A stretch of 64,000 nt of DNA from Coniferiporia sulphurascens (GCA_002794785.1 NBBA01000019.1:558001-622000), one strand, 5' to 3'; positions 34,835-47,818 are shown, counted from the stretch's first letter. The notes: a model not told the origin generated them from the sequence alone. Translations and numbers: made by a program.

Positions 34835-37827
34835 ATGCGTGGACTCGCCGTACTCGCTCTTCTTGCAGGGTCGACCTTCGCCGTGCCCTCTCCTCGTGCG
34901 GGGCATGTCTTGCACGAAAAGAGGGCGATGGAGCCGGTCGACTGGGTACAGACGCGTCGTGTCGACCCTGACGTCGTGCTTCCCCTACGCATAGGGCTAG
35001 CGCAGAGTAATATTGATAAACTTGAGGAGATGCTCGTGGCGGTCTCGCATCCTAAATCCCCGGATTACGGCAAGCATTGGACACCGGCACGGGTCATTGA
35101 TACCTTTGCGCCCAGTGCAGAAACTGTCGATGCCGTAAAGGATTGGCTCACCGGCTTCGGGTTTCCTGACGAGCGAGTGAAGCTGTCGCAGAGCAAGAGC
35201 TGGATTGAAGTCGTAAATGCAACTGCTGAAGAGGTTGAGGACCTTCTCAGCGCGGAATATCACGTCTATACCCATGTGGAGACCGGCGCTGAGCAGATAA
35301 GTAAGCAGATATCTAAGGTAGTCACATCCCCCATTGACGTTTTTCGACAAGGCTGCCACTCGTACCATGTTCCCCACTACGTCAAGGAGCACGTTGACTT
35401 GATACAACCGACCGTTCACTTCAATCATCGTGCCGCCGGATCAACGCCTTTGCACAAGCGCCAAGCCGGATCGAAATCGAAGATTCACTCCCATTTACGC
35501 GGCCCCATGCCCATGAATTCCGATGTCACGATCACCCCTGTCCTGGAGAATTGCGACGAGAATATTACCCCTGCATGCCTTCAAGCCCTGTATTCCGTTA
35601 ACTATACTCCCGTCGCAACCGACAAGAACACCTATGGAATAGGTTTGTCTACCGAAATGGAAAAGTGATCAATTAACTAACCTTATACAGTCGAGTTCAC
35701 TCCGCAAGCCTTCCTCCAGGGCGACCTGAGTGAGCAAAGCTCTCATCGGTTTACGACCGCCGTCTGACTAATTCTTTTCGGGTATAAGATCTCTTCTTTG
35801 GGAACTTCTCACCTAGCCTTGTTGGGGTATCGCCTAAATTCATCGCAATCGACGGAGGCGAGTCCGACGTTTATCCGCAGCGCATTACATAGCTAATACA
35901 CTTTCTTTTCGAATTTGTTAGGTGTCGACCAGACATCAGAGCAAAGCTTTGACTTTAATGGAGAAAGCGATCTGGATCTCGAATATGCCATGGCGTTAAC
36001 TAATCCTCAAGTAAGTCCCCGGCCCCATAGTGGAGTTTCTTAGTGTGCGGCACTGACAAGCCTCGCAGCCTATAACATTGCTCCAAACTGGCGATGATGT
36101 CGAAGGTGGTGGTTTATATGCACGCAGAATTGATATGGCAGGTCACTAATATTGATACAGGGGCATCGTTTAACAATTGGCTCGACGCCGTTGACGGCTC
36201 CTTCTGTACATTCGATGGTTTGTCGTTCCAGTCTGGAATTATGTACTGGAACTGACCGTAATGCAGGTGGCGATAACCCCGAATTTGATGGGATTTACCC
36301 TGACCCCGATCGAGGAGGATTTAAGGGTATATATATCGGAAATATGTGGCTTAAAAAATGACAAACAATTTTGTCGTATGCAGGTGCGGAGTCTTGCGGA
36401 ATTCTTGCACCTCCAAACGTAAGGTCCCGTGTTTACTGGATGTGCATCCCTAACACCGGAGTAACTTCAGGTCGTCTCTGTTTCCTATGGTCAAGATGAG
36501 GCATCCGTCACTCTTGCGTACGCTACAAGGCAATGCAACGAGTACGGGAAGGTAATAACTCATAAAAATCGTCCCCATTCCGCATCTCAATGTTTTTCCA
36601 ACATAGATCGGTCTTTTGGGTACCACGGTTCTTTATAGTTCTGGTGATGATGGCGTCGCTGGTAATAGCGGTCTTTGCCTAAACACAAGGAGTCAGTAGC
36701 TTGGCTCGTTCGCCATTATCGTGGGTGTTGACAGGTTCTCATGTATGTTCTTCCTCTCCCAGACGAGGCGACGTCGGGTGGAACAAAGTTCAACCCCGGT
36801 TTCCCTGTGACCTGTCCGTTCATCACTGCTGTGGGAGCCACCCAGGTCGATCCTGGTAACACTGTCAACGATCCTGAAGGTGCTTGCGAGCAGGTCATCT
36901 TTAGTGGCGGTGGCTTCAGCAACTTCTTCGCTATGCCATCGTACCAGGAGGAAGCTGTTTCAAGCTTTTTGACAAATTTCCCGCCACCTTTTACATCTGC
37001 ACAATTTAACAACTCTGGGACAGTAAGTGCACGTACGGACTCCGACTCTTTTCCCTTCTGATAAGACGGAAATAGGTCCGTGGATTCCCGGACTTGAGTG
37101 CGAATGGGTTAGTCTCGATGTGTCTGTTATCAGAAACATATTTGCTGAAGCCGTTCACTTCGCAGCGCGAATTACATCATCGGGTAAGACATCCTTAATA
37201 TTCCGTATCTCATGACTATTCCTTCTTAGAATGATCTTGTCAGAATTGACGGAGAGTTCGAACTCGTCTTCGGGACGTCCTGTTCATCACCTGTTGTCGG
37301 CTCGCTCATCACGCTAGTTAACGACGCACGAATCGCCGCTGGAAAGGCCCCTGTCGGTAAGCGTCTTACTTCCCCGGCGGCCACACCGAAAGTTTCGGTT
37401 ATTGAGTCGATATGGCGCTGACTACCCTCTGATTTCAAGGTTTCATTAACCCAACCGTAAGCCTAAGATTAATCTCGGACTTAAGTCCGGGAAACTGACA
37501 GAAGCGCGTCTGGTATTTCCATAATTTATCTAGATCTACTCAGCCGACTTCGCAAGTGCGTTCAACGACATCACGCACGGCGGAAATCAAGGCTGTGGTA
37601 CGTCGTTCGAACTCAGTTATACTTGGTAAGCAAGCTGACGTACCATGCTCTAGGCACTGATGGATTCACTGCGGTGGCGGGCTGGGATCCAGTCACTGGT
37701 ACGTCCTTATATTTTCAGTGCTTTTCAGAGAGTATCAGAACATCAGTGTTACTAATGACCGACGCTTGCAGGTCTCGGTACACCGAACCTCACGAAGCTG
37801 TTGGCCCTCTGGCTCGCCCTTCCTTAA
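34835..37827 (+). CDS. Secreted S53 sedolisin (tripeptidyl-peptidase type)
   Basis: Nineteen exons, the first 34835-35300 and the last 37772-37827; the phases add up to 637 residues. A signal peptide (MRGLAVLALLAGSTFAVPS) and a pro-domain with WVQTRRVDPDVVLPLRIGL come first. The catalytic domain shows the sedolisin Glu/Asp motif FDFNGESDLDLEYAMAL, YSSGDDGVAGN, FNPGFPVTCPFITAVGATQ, FSGGGFSNFFAMPSYQ, and the Ser region ELVFGTSCSSPVVGSLITL. The end NQGCGTDGFTAVAGWDPVTGLG carries the calcium-binding loop. S53 enzymes cut tripeptides from extracellular proteins at acid pH. The Glu-Asp-Ser set is intact, so it should be active. Intron-dense, with exons as short as 17-18 nt (E16 37440-37456, E14 37166-37183). 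Confidence 0.92.
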
Positions 37828-38188
37828 GGCATAAACTGTCAACCGGCAAGATAAGTTCAACAGAATGCAATTTTTTTCTTCTTTTTATGATGGGTTCTGT
37901 AATCGGTTGCAATAAGGTCATTGTTTTATTACTACCGCATGTGCTGGGTTCAAGAATAGGACAGAATGTACTTCAATAACAAATATCAATCAAGCGAGAT
38001 TGTTTACACTGGGTGTAACAAATGGAAGAAGTAGCTCCATTATAAACAGAAATGCCAGCCGTGATCAAACGGCGCAATGAATTTAGCGAAGGTGAAGTCG
38101 AAGTTACGTCAGCACGCTGAGTTGTCTGTCCAGGGCCCAATCTTATCCCGCGAAGTAGTCAATCAATAATAAATAAAAAGCCACCAAT
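37828..38188. other. Intergenic between convergent genes
   Basis: 3' flanks of the S53 protease and the 7TM gene; no coding signal. Confidence 0.5.
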
Positions 38189-39888
38189 TCAAACTGAATC
38201 CCGCTTTCCGAGGCCTCCAAATGCTTCTTCTGGTTTACCAATAATGATCACGCTGTCCCCCTTCCTGGTTGCGAACGAGCTCCTTACGGAGGAGCCGCCG
38301 TCAGGCGATTCTGACATGTCTAGCTTTGCAATAGTACCGGCCCGTGGCGCCGGCCAGGAAAGATGTTGCTCCCGAAATAGACTGGGCGCTGAGTCCGGGT
38401 TCTTGACGACGAAGTCCTTGGGCGGAAGCACCGGCGGACGTATGTGAAGCCAGAACGCCCATGTGCGCAAGACGTCCTGTTTGTTGATTGCAGGTGAGTG
38501 TGTGTGTACGAGTGGCTGGTACATTACCGATATCATGAGGTTGCCACGTACCGGCTGGGTTCCAAATACTAAGAAGACTGCCATGCCGACTGGCGGTGAT
38601 ACATGAGCGGCTGCGTAAAACCCAAGAGGGCCTAAATTCGTTCGGGGAATGCGGCCTACTCACTTGATGCAGAGAACAAGTCCGGAACGACAGACTTAGG
38701 GGACATAACCGAAGTCGCGCTGAACCTTTTTTTTTCGCCAGCAAAAGGGCGATAGGAGCAAGTGGGTAAGTCAGCTTCGGGTCCAGTAAACGTAAGTACG
38801 GCGCGGCGAGGACGTACACGAGTGCGATTAGTATGTACCCCGAGAATATAAACAAGCGCACGATAAGCTGCATGTCCAAGCCGCGCTTTCCAATGTCTAG
38901 ATCGTTGCTCATGGCTTTGAACGCGCGCCATGCGCGAACGATCCGGAATGCCGTGTGTACTAAAAGGGTAATCCGTAGAAATAATAATAAGTACCTGTCT
39001 CGGCTAGGGGCAGGCAACTTAAACAAGGCCGGACTCACTCTCGAGCAGCAAGCAGAGCAAGCATATTACGACAGTAAACAGAGCCATTGCATCAGACCTT
39101 GAAAACAACTAGTCAGCTAACCCTGCCGGACAAGGACTCGGCATTACAGACTTACAGATCGTCATCGTCCACCGAGCAATAGAAAAACCGTCGATTCCGG
39201 TTTACCCTTCGCAAGTCTCGGGATGCCACCTGAATGGTAATCAGTAAAGGAGCAGCCGCCATCGCAACAAGGAACCGTACCACTGCCGTAGCTATTGCAA
39301 AGCCAACCACCATGATATATGGGGCTACCAGCAGCTAGAGATTGTTGGTCAATGATGAGAGGCATTGAAAAGGGTGGTAATAAGTTGCTTACCGCATAAA
39401 TCCCTGCTCTGCTGCTTTTTGGCACGTTTTCGTTTTTCATACAGCTCAAGGATTTCCATACTGTGTATATAAGAGCCAGCGCAGACACGGAACACCTATG
39501 TATTACTAGAGTATAAGTACACTTGCTTTCCTGCTGAATGCGAACTTACATTGGCGGAGTACCATACAATAGCGAGGCTTGTACAATACAAAGAGCATGA
39601 CTTGGCTCCTTCCCTAACTCCTTTCCCGCATACAATCTATAAACCGTGAATCAGGCAAGTTTACCGCATAACCAAGCGGCTAGACACTTACAAAAGTGAT
39701 GAAGAGACCCCCGCAACTATCCATGTAATACACATATTTATTAGGGTTGGGTTACGTTTTACGTTCTTCGCTAGCAAGAACGTCGCAACAAGGATGGGTA
39801 TACCAACGTTGTTTGCAGCAATCTGGAAAAAGAACCATAGAGCCAGACTCTGTCTGGCACCTGGGTCGTGTTCATTTATCCCTAGCAC
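38189..39888 (-). CDS. Fungal 7TM (GPCR-like) membrane protein
   Basis: Nine exons: 39692-39888, 39550-39636, 39393-39495, 39334-39156, 39039-39097, 38818-38959, 38664-38719, 38552-38610 and 38189-38476; 389 residues, phases consistent. Several hydrophobic helices: SLALWFFFQIAANNVGIPIL, LINMCITWIVAGVSSSLLLY, VSALALIYTVW, LLVAPYIMVVGFAIATAVV, AMALFTVVICLLCLLLE, LIVRLFIFSGYILIALV and VGMAVFLVFGTQPDVLR. The tail is hydrophilic. This resembles a family of orphan seven-helix proteins common in Agaricomycetes and often annotated as GPCR-like; ligand and partners are unknown. An intron with a GTACGT donor (38720-38817) removes a stretch that would otherwise cause a frame break at an A9 run. Confidence 0.72.
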
Positions 39889-41272
39889 CCACGCACATCC
39901 GTTTCAGACCGGGGTGGACAACAAGCCGATGAATTGTCCAGACGCACCGTTGGCAGACTCTCCCGTGGGGTCCGTGGAAGAAAGTGACATCCCTTCTTTT
40001 CTCCCGCTCTCCAGGGTTTAAAGAGTGTACTGAGTGCAAAGCCAGTTTGCCAACTCCAAGTGAGTGTTGGTAGTAGTATAAACGAGAGATACAGAAGAGA
40101 AGCGAGAGAAAGAGAAAACTTGAAGAAACCAGAGACCAGAAGGAAGGGGTCGGAATGAAGGAGAGATGGCGAATGCTCTGCCATCAGGCTGTAGCTCATC
40201 ATTATGTGCCGAGGGGGGGCTGGTGTGAATTTGATTACGAGGAGCGTGATACGAATGGTTTGCGCCCGACGCCGCGTCCGACGCAGTGGCGCCAATCACT
40301 CGATAACTAAATATGGCAATTAAAAGGACATATCTAGCGCCGATCATTCTTGTCATCCTTTTGGGACGTTCCGATTCGCTGATTCCAGCATCCAGTAGAG
40401 GTCTCAGTTGCCATGTCTCGCAGCTTGCCAACGCTCCTCCAACCCCCTCTGCCAACTTGGCTCTTCGCAGAAAGCGTACGGCAATCAGATTCTGATGCGA
40501 GGTTTATACTGGCATACCAGCCACTGATAATTCATCAAGTTTTCTTGGGAGGAAAGGAATCGATCATGAATCACGATGTGTCCGATCAGCTTCATACGAC
40601 GAGGCAGGTCCCAACGGTGATCAACGCAAATAGATATTTTTGATCCTCGGCAAGGCTATGAAACTCATGGAAACAGGCGCTGTTAGTCAGGTACATATCT
40701 GATAATTAATGATGGGTCTTGGCTCTCGGCGGCTGGCCTGTGGCAGAGACATAGATCAGCTTCTAAGTCTGATGTCTTCAATATTTGTACTCTGTCAGCA
40801 TTGAATGTTGATTTCATCGAATTCAATGTCTCAGCTAATGTTCAGCTCGGTTTTCGAATCAATGGACCACGCGCGAAGCACCGCCACAGTTCTGAGACAG
40901 CCTTAAACATTCCGTAGTCTAAATTCTAACCACCAGGACCGAGACCAGGTTCGGAAGTAGACGCATATAAGTTGTCGCAGAAGTGCTCCGCTGGTACTCA
41001 GACATGGTCACATTCGTCTTATTGTTCGTTGACGTCGATAAATCTTGGATGAAGGTGGGTACTATCCTTCCCCTCCTTTCTTCTTACCACCAACGACACC
41101 GTATATTGCCATGCTGAATCCTATCCATGAAAGGGAACATCTGTAAGTTGGAGGAGGGGAGTCTCCGGGTAGAATATTGGTTAATGGTACCTTCTAATGG
41201 GTATAAAGGGTTGCGACGAACGTGAGTGTTGCTTACTTTTTGTCTCAACATTGTTGACAGCTTTAATTGCAG
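39889..41272. other. Divergent intergenic between two membrane-protein genes
   Basis: Contains the promoters of the 7TM gene (minus) and the DUF6533 gene (plus), and probably the first exon of the latter. Candidates for that exon are the ATG near 41004 and the ATG near 41111, which is followed by a strong GTAAGT donor. No other coding signal was recognised. Confidence 0.4.
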
Positions 41273-42655
41273 TATGTCGGCCTTGCGAGCTATACCTTCC
41301 TCATCTACGATCACCTCCTCACATTCTCGGATGAAGTAGAATACGTGTGGAAAGGCAGGAAAGGCTTGGGTAAGTTAAAGCAAGTGATTACTCCCGCTCA
41401 ACCAACTGACTTGGCCTCAAGTCGCGTATCTCTTCTTTTTGGTAAAGAAAACACAACATGCCCGCCCCAATCAGTCCCTCATCCTGTACTCCCAGAATCG
41501 TTATTTCTTCCCCTTGGCATTCATAGTGAACCTCTACGGTTTGTTCAGTTCCTTTGGTCCTAATGCTGCGAACTCATGTGAGGGATTCTTTACTAGCGTA
41601 TCTGTCTCCGAATTTCAGCTATGAAATGTGTACGCACTTTGTGCGCTATGAAGGGGCTACTGTCATCATTGGTTTCGGACTCGCAGGTCTTATGATGATG
41701 TTGAGGTCAGTGTCCCATCATACCCAGAGGACCAGAAGGGCATCGATTGATCCCGAAATTTTAGGGTGAAAGCACTCTACGGTGGAGACAATAAACTTGT
41801 CCAAGCAATCCTTGGGATGTTCTGGATTATTCAAATCGTAGTATATGCTTGGTTTCTCTCAATGGGGAGGCGTAAGTCCGCATTAACTCTCCACCATCGG
41901 TTCCCCCTCTCACCTGAATTATGTATGTATCAGCCGTAGCCCGCTCTTCTGGTATACATGGTTGTAGTATGATATTTGACCCCGACGAAAAAGCCTGGCC
42001 CGGTCTTTCCGCAGTCGTGGTCGTTGTATTCGATACAGTTGTCCTCTCCCTCACGCTCAACAAGACATCCTGGGCGCTTCGGGGCACTTCGTCCAGTGCC
42101 CTTTTAAAAACGCTTATGAACGACGGTGTCCTGTATTATGGCGTTGTATTTGCCACAAATCTAGTTAGTTCAATTCGTTCCCTACCTTACAGCTTTTGGT
42201 ATTAAGAATCATCTACGCAGGCGCTAACAGTCATGATCATAACTGCTCCGGTCAGTCCGTGTGTTCTCCAATCGACTATCTAGTGTATTGACAACGTTTG
42301 CCTCCGTCTTCAGCCCGGTCTCAAGAATATACTTGGTCAGGTTGCCCAACTGTGCGCGCTTCCCCTCCAGCGGCGCTTGTTTCCTTGCTAATACCATTTG
42401 ATGTACAGAATCACCGTGACGATGATGTCCCGGATCACGCTTCGTCTGCGGTCCATTGCCGCGCAGTCAAGCGGCGTCGTCTATCTTACTGAAGCGGACC
42501 GCCCGTCAGCCGGCGATAGCGAGGGAACCGCAATGATCACGTTTGCCACAGCCACATCATCGACCGCAAACCACTCCGACTCGGAGATGGGGTTAGGACC
42601 GGGGAGCATGCGCAGGGACGCCGAGGGATATCGCGAAAGGAGCAGAGGAACTTAG
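41273..42655 (+). CDS. DUF6533 integral membrane protein, first exon not placed
   Basis: Exons 41273-41369, 41422-41441, 41496-41538, 41597-41705, 41765-41871, 41934-42163, 42221-42250, 42314-42351 and 42409-42655 join in phase to 306 residues plus an unplaced amino terminus. The DUF6533 signature is YVGLASYTFLIYDHLLTFSD followed by EVEYVWKGRKGLG and YLFFLNRYFFPL. More helices follow (ATVIIGFGLAGLMMML, AILGMFWIIQIVVYAWFL, LSAVVVVVFDTVVLSL), then MMSRITLRLRS and a polar tail. This is a common Agaricomycete family of membrane proteins of unknown function. The short exons suggest that simple ORF calling would miss it. Confidence 0.75.
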
Positions 42656-43208
42656 CGCGGGCAACGCGGTGTGCGCGCCTCGAGTGGCATATGGGCCCGA
42701 ATCCCGAGCTAGGCGCTGCGCTGAGGCCCGAGGGGTACTCGTGCGCTTAATTCTGTGCCTGGAACGAACACGCCGGCGTCAGATGAGCGGATGTCGGTGC
42801 TTCGTCGTGTTGGTAGGGGGGAAAGGGCTGCCGGCACTGAACCTGAGCGGCTCGAACACCGTAACCGTCTAGGGAAGACGGGAACTTTGGCGAAAGCGTG
42901 GTTTCCTCCGACTCTCGCTACGCCATTTTTTTTCTTTGAGGATCTGGGACGTAATAAGCACACTTTTGTATCGCTATGTAATAGCAAAAATGCAGTTGTA
43001 TTTGTACACCATTTCTGAGTGCGGGGTGTCTGAGTGAAATGAATGATCTGCCTCGGATCGACGGACTTAGAGTAAAATAGAGCACCGCGCCGAGCCGGGC
43101 CGCCAATAGCGCTCGCTCCTTTGCAGGTGCGCTTGTGCACGCACTAATAGCGAGGCGCCGGGCACGCCTACCCCCTTTTTTGTGTTGTTGTTCGCGACGT
43201 GCACACCA
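42656..43208. other. Intergenic, GC-rich
   Basis: 3' side of the DUF6533 gene and promoter side of the lactate dehydrogenase gene. No supported gene. Confidence 0.45.
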
Positions 43209-45355
43209 ATGGTCTTCACGCTCAGCGAGGTTGCGCGTCATGACTCCGAAAAGTGCGTTTTGTAGTTGTTGTCTACTTTTCAGTATCTCGAGCACTTACT
43301 GGAAATACAGGTTGTGTTGGGTTATCATCCAGAATAATGTATACGACGTGACGGATTTTCTCTCGGTGAGCGTGGGCACCGGCCTTACAGACCACAGCTA
43401 AGGCTGATAGTCGACGAAAGGAACATCCTGGAGGTGCAAAGATCATCCTCAAGTATGCGGGGAAGGACGCAACGGCGGCGTACGAGCCCATTCATCCACC
43501 GGACGCCCTCGAGAAGAACCTCCCGCCTGAGAAGCACCTCGGTCCCATAGATGCAAGCGCTGCACAGACAATCAAAAAGGCTGCTGCAGAGAAGAAAAAG
43601 ACGCAGGACGAGCTTCGTGTAGAGAAGGCGCAGAAGGAAAAGCCGCCGCTCAGTAGGATACTAAACGCACAGGAGATGGAGGTTCGCTCATTCGCTCTAC
43701 GGTCTAACAGCGTCAATGGAGGCTAACATTATTCTAGGTGGTGGCTAAGAAAATACTCTCGTATAAGGCCTGGGCGTACTTCTGCTCCGCAGGAGACGAC
43801 GAAATCAGTACGCTCTCTCTTTTTTATGTCCCAAGATCGTGCTTGACTCGAGTTTTCAGCCTACGCCGAAAACATAAGGGCGTTCTCTCGTTTCTTCTTC
43901 CACGCGCGCGTTCTACGCCCAATTTCTGTTTGTGACCCCTCAACAACAATTCTGGGCTACAAGAGCAGCATCCCGCTGTTCGTCTCCGCCGCGGCACTCG
44001 CGAAGCTCGGGCACCCAGCGGGCGAGGCGAACATCACGCGCGGCTGCGGGCGCACGGGCACGATCCAGATGGTGTCCTCCCATGCGTCGCTCTCGTACGA
44101 ACAGATCGCCGATGCGCGCGTGCACAAGGACCAACCGCTTTTCTTCCAGTTGTACAAGCACGAGGACGCACGCGCCGTGCAGCGCATTCGCGAAGTCGAA
44201 CGTCTGGGGTATAACGCCATCTTCCTTACGGTCGACGCGCCTGTCGCTGGACACCGCGAGCGCGATATCCATGCGCCGTTTGTGCTCGCTGACCAGGAGC
44301 GAGAGGCGGAGCGCTTGGCTGGGAAAGGATCCGGGGCTGATTTGCCTCAGGAACCGGAGGCCGATGAGAAAGGGGAGGGGACGGCTGGCGCAATGCTGAA
44401 CAGTATCGATAGAGACCTGTCCTGGGAAAAGGTGGCTATGAATTTGTTTTTTTGCGCTCGAATTGTCTGCTAATTCTTCCAGACCATTCCCTGGCTACGA
44501 AGCGTGACGAAACTTCCCATTCTTATTAAGGGTACGGATATTTTCCTCTTCTGCCTTGATCTCCGTTGCCTGACCTCAGTCCAGGGATTCAATGTGTCGA
44601 AGACGCGGTACTCGCTGCAGAAGCAGGTGTTGATGGAATTCTCATTTCAAACCATGGAGGTACGTAATCTGGAATGTCGGGTTTTTACGACCACCTGAAC
44701 TTACACATGCAAATTCAAGGCCGTCAACTTGACTAGTAAGTTCGGAAGTTCAGTCTACCCATCAGTATCTAAAGATATCACAGTTCGATGCCTTCTATGG
44801 AAGTATTGTATCGTCTTCGCAAGCAGAGGCCCGATGTATTCTCGAAGATGGAAGGTTTGTCTACACGTGAAATTTTGTTCATTCGTGCACTCAACGGCGA
44901 CTACACAGTTTACATGGACGGCGGTGTTCGTCGAGGATCAGGTGACTCCTCTTGTTCAGTACCGGCTTCGTCGCTCCGCAAAACTCACCATCGTGCACAG
45001 ATGTCCTGAAGGCGCTATGCCTCGGAGCCAAGGCAGTCGGTATGGGACGGCCTTTCCTGTATGCGCAAAGTGTATGTAACTTCTGTCGCAACTTTCATTT
45101 CCCCGTTCACATGTATTCGCAGGCATACGGCGAGGAAGGTGTGGAGCGGCTCATTCGCATCCTCGAGACAGAGATCGTGCTCGGCATGCGCCTGCTTGGA
45201 GCGCGCAACGTCGGCGAGCTCGTTCCCGAGATGGTGCGTCCCTTTTTGCGATTTATCCTTTTATTATTATTATTTCTTCCCGTTTCTGACGAACTTCAAT
45301 CTTTGTTGTACAGGTCGAGAAGGTCGATTGGCAGCCAATCACTGCGAAGCTGTAG
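43209..45355 (+). CDS. CYB2: Flavocytochrome b2-type L-lactate dehydrogenase
   Basis: Thirteen exons: 43209-43252, 43311-43365, 43421-43681, 43738-43807, 43860-44431, 44483-44531, 44585-44659, 44720-44735, 44784-44854, 44909-44941, 45001-45071, 45123-45233 and 45314-45355; 489 residues in phase. A cytochrome b5 domain ([16 protein letters not shown], then the heme HPGG of [14 protein letters not shown]) is fused to an FMN alpha-hydroxyacid dehydrogenase barrel: [27 protein letters not shown], and the signature ISNHGGRQLDY holding the active-site His and Arg. It oxidises L-lactate to pyruvate and donates electrons to cytochrome c. No obvious mitochondrial presequence is seen, so the location is uncertain. 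Confidence 0.92.
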
Positions 45356-46814
45356 AACCAATCTTGATGGATTTATTGATTTGTTTTCACGGATGTACAT
45401 AATATATGGATTGAATGACGCCTTTTTGCATAAACTTTATTAAATTGAGCCGTGCCTCGCCGGAGGCTTCTCAGCCGCGCACATTCCACGGGCGCTTGGC
45501 AGTCCCGTATTCCAAGATAGGCCTAAGGTTTATACTACGAAACTACTAACGTTTGCTCTCCGCGGTCGCCGTTGGAAGCCACACATTCCCGCCATCATCA
45601 GGCGCCCACCTAATTTAAGTTTGGCAGTTCGCATTGTCGGGAAGTACGATCACATTGAATGGTCTGAAAACGAATTGCGCAATGCCGGAGAGGTTTGTTT
45701 GTTTCTGAGAATCAAGTGCGAGTGCGCGCATCCAACTCCGGTTTCTCGCTTCCCTCGGGCTTACTCTAATAGTCTTACCTTCGAATTGTGAACTATGAAC
45801 ATCTTCGTCCGCTATTGAGTTGCTGGTGCAGTAGTACTGCCTGCTATATTGAAGACGCGATCAACAATTGAAGATGACTCTCTGATTGCTTCCGAGTCGG
45901 TCAACGTGCGATGCATGTACTCCACAAATAGTGAGCCCAGACGCTCAGCAAGCTTCTGCATATGCAAACAGCTGGAACACGTTCGTAAGTATAACCGCAA
46001 AAATACATGACGGGCTAACTGGTAAACTTACCAGGGACGGAAAGAACCCGAGATTAGCTTCGCCGTTTCTTCTTTCGCTTCTCGCTGGAAATTCGCATCC
46101 GAGTCCGACTCGGAACTGTGAGCGTCAGTTCCACCTGGCACACTCACCGAACTAGCCTGTTCGCTACGGCTTTAGGTTACATACTTCCTGTCTGGTTTAA
46201 GACGAAAATTCAAAATCGATGACAATGCGTAACCCGATATTTTTTGGGGTTGCGCCGCTCTTTTGCCTGTGCGCGTTTCTTAGTTTCCTAGTTGTACCTC
46301 CCGTAGCGATGCGAATTGTCCCTGTCTTCTCAAGGACCAGAATAAGACCATGCGACCTCCTCACCCCCCGAATAACGTGCCTTACGTCTCCAGTAACATT
46401 ATGCTCAGAAGACCCACCTGTATTGCAACCGACGCACGACCGAGAGATGTGGTCGGGCCCAGGCTTGCAGACACGTTGCAGAGAATGTTGTCCGCTATTC
46501 TGAGAACACGGCGGAGACAGCAACGATCCCCCCCTGGCCACTTTACGAGCGAAGCTATTTCCAATTTTATTTTATTTTAAGACGGGCCTGCGCATGGAAC
46601 CCTTCAGCGTTGACCTATCCAATTTTGAGCATCTCACGTTAGCCACCTCATGCCCGAGATGTTACCTTGATCGCCGTTATGGGGGGCGGGCTTGTGCGGT
46701 ATGACCTGAGAACGCTGGATGTCAGCATGTCCTTCTCATTCGAGGGGTGAGTATGGGGGGGGGGGGCACGGCATAATTCCCCTAGCCCCCCCTGTCCTTT
46801 GCACTCATGCATTG
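45356..46814. other. Intergenic with a G12 run
   Basis: No supported gene; an ORF at 46219-46503 starts with a hydrophobic stretch but shows nothing family-like. A run of 12 G lies at about 46755-46766, just before the decayed duplicate. Confidence 0.45.
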
Positions 46815-47290
46815 TGCGTGTGCAGGTAGATCAAGGCTATCTTCCAGAACATTGTAACGACGCGACGGAGTTTCTCTCAATGGACACAGTCGTTGCCCCG
46901 TAGGCCCCGGCCGAAAGTGGTGTTGAGTGACGGTGCAACATCCCGAGAGCGCAGAGGTCATTCTCAAACATGCAGAGAGGGACGTGATGGCGACGTATGT
47001 CGACGCTGGCGTGCATTGGCTAGCTGAAAAAGAGCTGGTCCAGTGACTTCCAGTTGTTCACTTCCCCCACGCCCAGGAGAGAGAACTGTGCCTAGTGCTA
47101 AAGCGGCTGGGATGGAGCAGCTCCTGCTATATGCACAGGGTGCTTGCACGTCATGCTACTGCAGGCACTTCTTGCCTCCATCCCCCTCCGCCGTCGCAGG
47201 AATACGGTGAGGATAATGACTCTCTACATCCTTGAGTCGGAACCTGTGCTCAGTGTGCACGCGCGGAGCACAAATGGAATCACCATGAGA
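46815..47290 (+). pseudogene. Decayed partial copy of the lactate dehydrogenase gene
   Basis: Four blocks line up in order with the intact gene at 43209. About 46829-46882 matches exon 2 (CCAGAACATTGTAACGACGC against CCAGAATAATGTATACGACG, both running into TTTCTCTC). 46932-46998 matches the heme HPGG exon (QHPESAEVILKHAERD against [16 protein letters not shown]). 47097-47145 matches the [10 protein letters not shown] exon. 47198-47276 matches the [20 protein letters not shown] exon. Most of the barrel is missing and stops intervene. The second Gly of HPGG is lost. It is clearly non-functional. Confidence 0.7.
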
Positions 47291-47818
47291 TACGTGCTGC
47301 GTTCGCTCGCCGTCGCAATTTTCTCCTAAATTGATGTGTATACGGGCCTGGTAGGCCGTTTAAGACGTTACAGCGCTGCTTGTGCTCAGATGTGTATACT
47401 TGCATATTTTGCATTAGTCTTAACAGTTGATAAAGTCTAAAGTGGCAGCCCCAAATGGAGTACAGGCAAGTACTTAGACTGGTCGGCGAGAGTCTAAAAA
47501 TTAAAATTAAAAAATGGCAGCAATCTCAACTTAAGGCATTATGCACACTTACCGAGCTGGCTCCAGCTAGGTCATTATTTTGAGCATGTACGACATTCAA
47601 AACCTAAAGGAAATAAACCAAAGCTCATCGCTGCCGAGGTCCTAAGCAGGTCCTGTATTCCCTAACACAACACTGAGACTGGGTTCACATTACTTGCGAA
47701 TAGGTTTATCTCATTTGATCGCGACAGTACAGTACAACCTGCTAAAAGGGTGCTTCTGCGGGAGAGAGAGAGACAATTCACCACAAAAAAAAAGGTCGAC
47801 TGATAAAACATACAAAAT
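47291..47818. other. Intergenic, AT-rich
   Basis: No gene seen; 3' flank of UTP23. Confidence 0.5.

Noticed and set aside
35301..35351. In-frame insertion ISKVVTSPIDVFRQ in the S53 pro-domain
   Set aside because: It is a 51-bp intron with GTAAGC and ACAAG ends that happens to be open; splicing restores the family-like CHSYHVPHYV.
38695..38735. A9 homopolymer frameshift in the 7TM gene
   Set aside because: A strong GTACGT donor upstream and a TTCAG acceptor remove the run as an intron and keep all phases, so no mutation is needed.
46219..46503. Small secreted protein candidate
   Set aside because: A hydrophobic start alone; no cleavage-site context, introns or relatives recognised.
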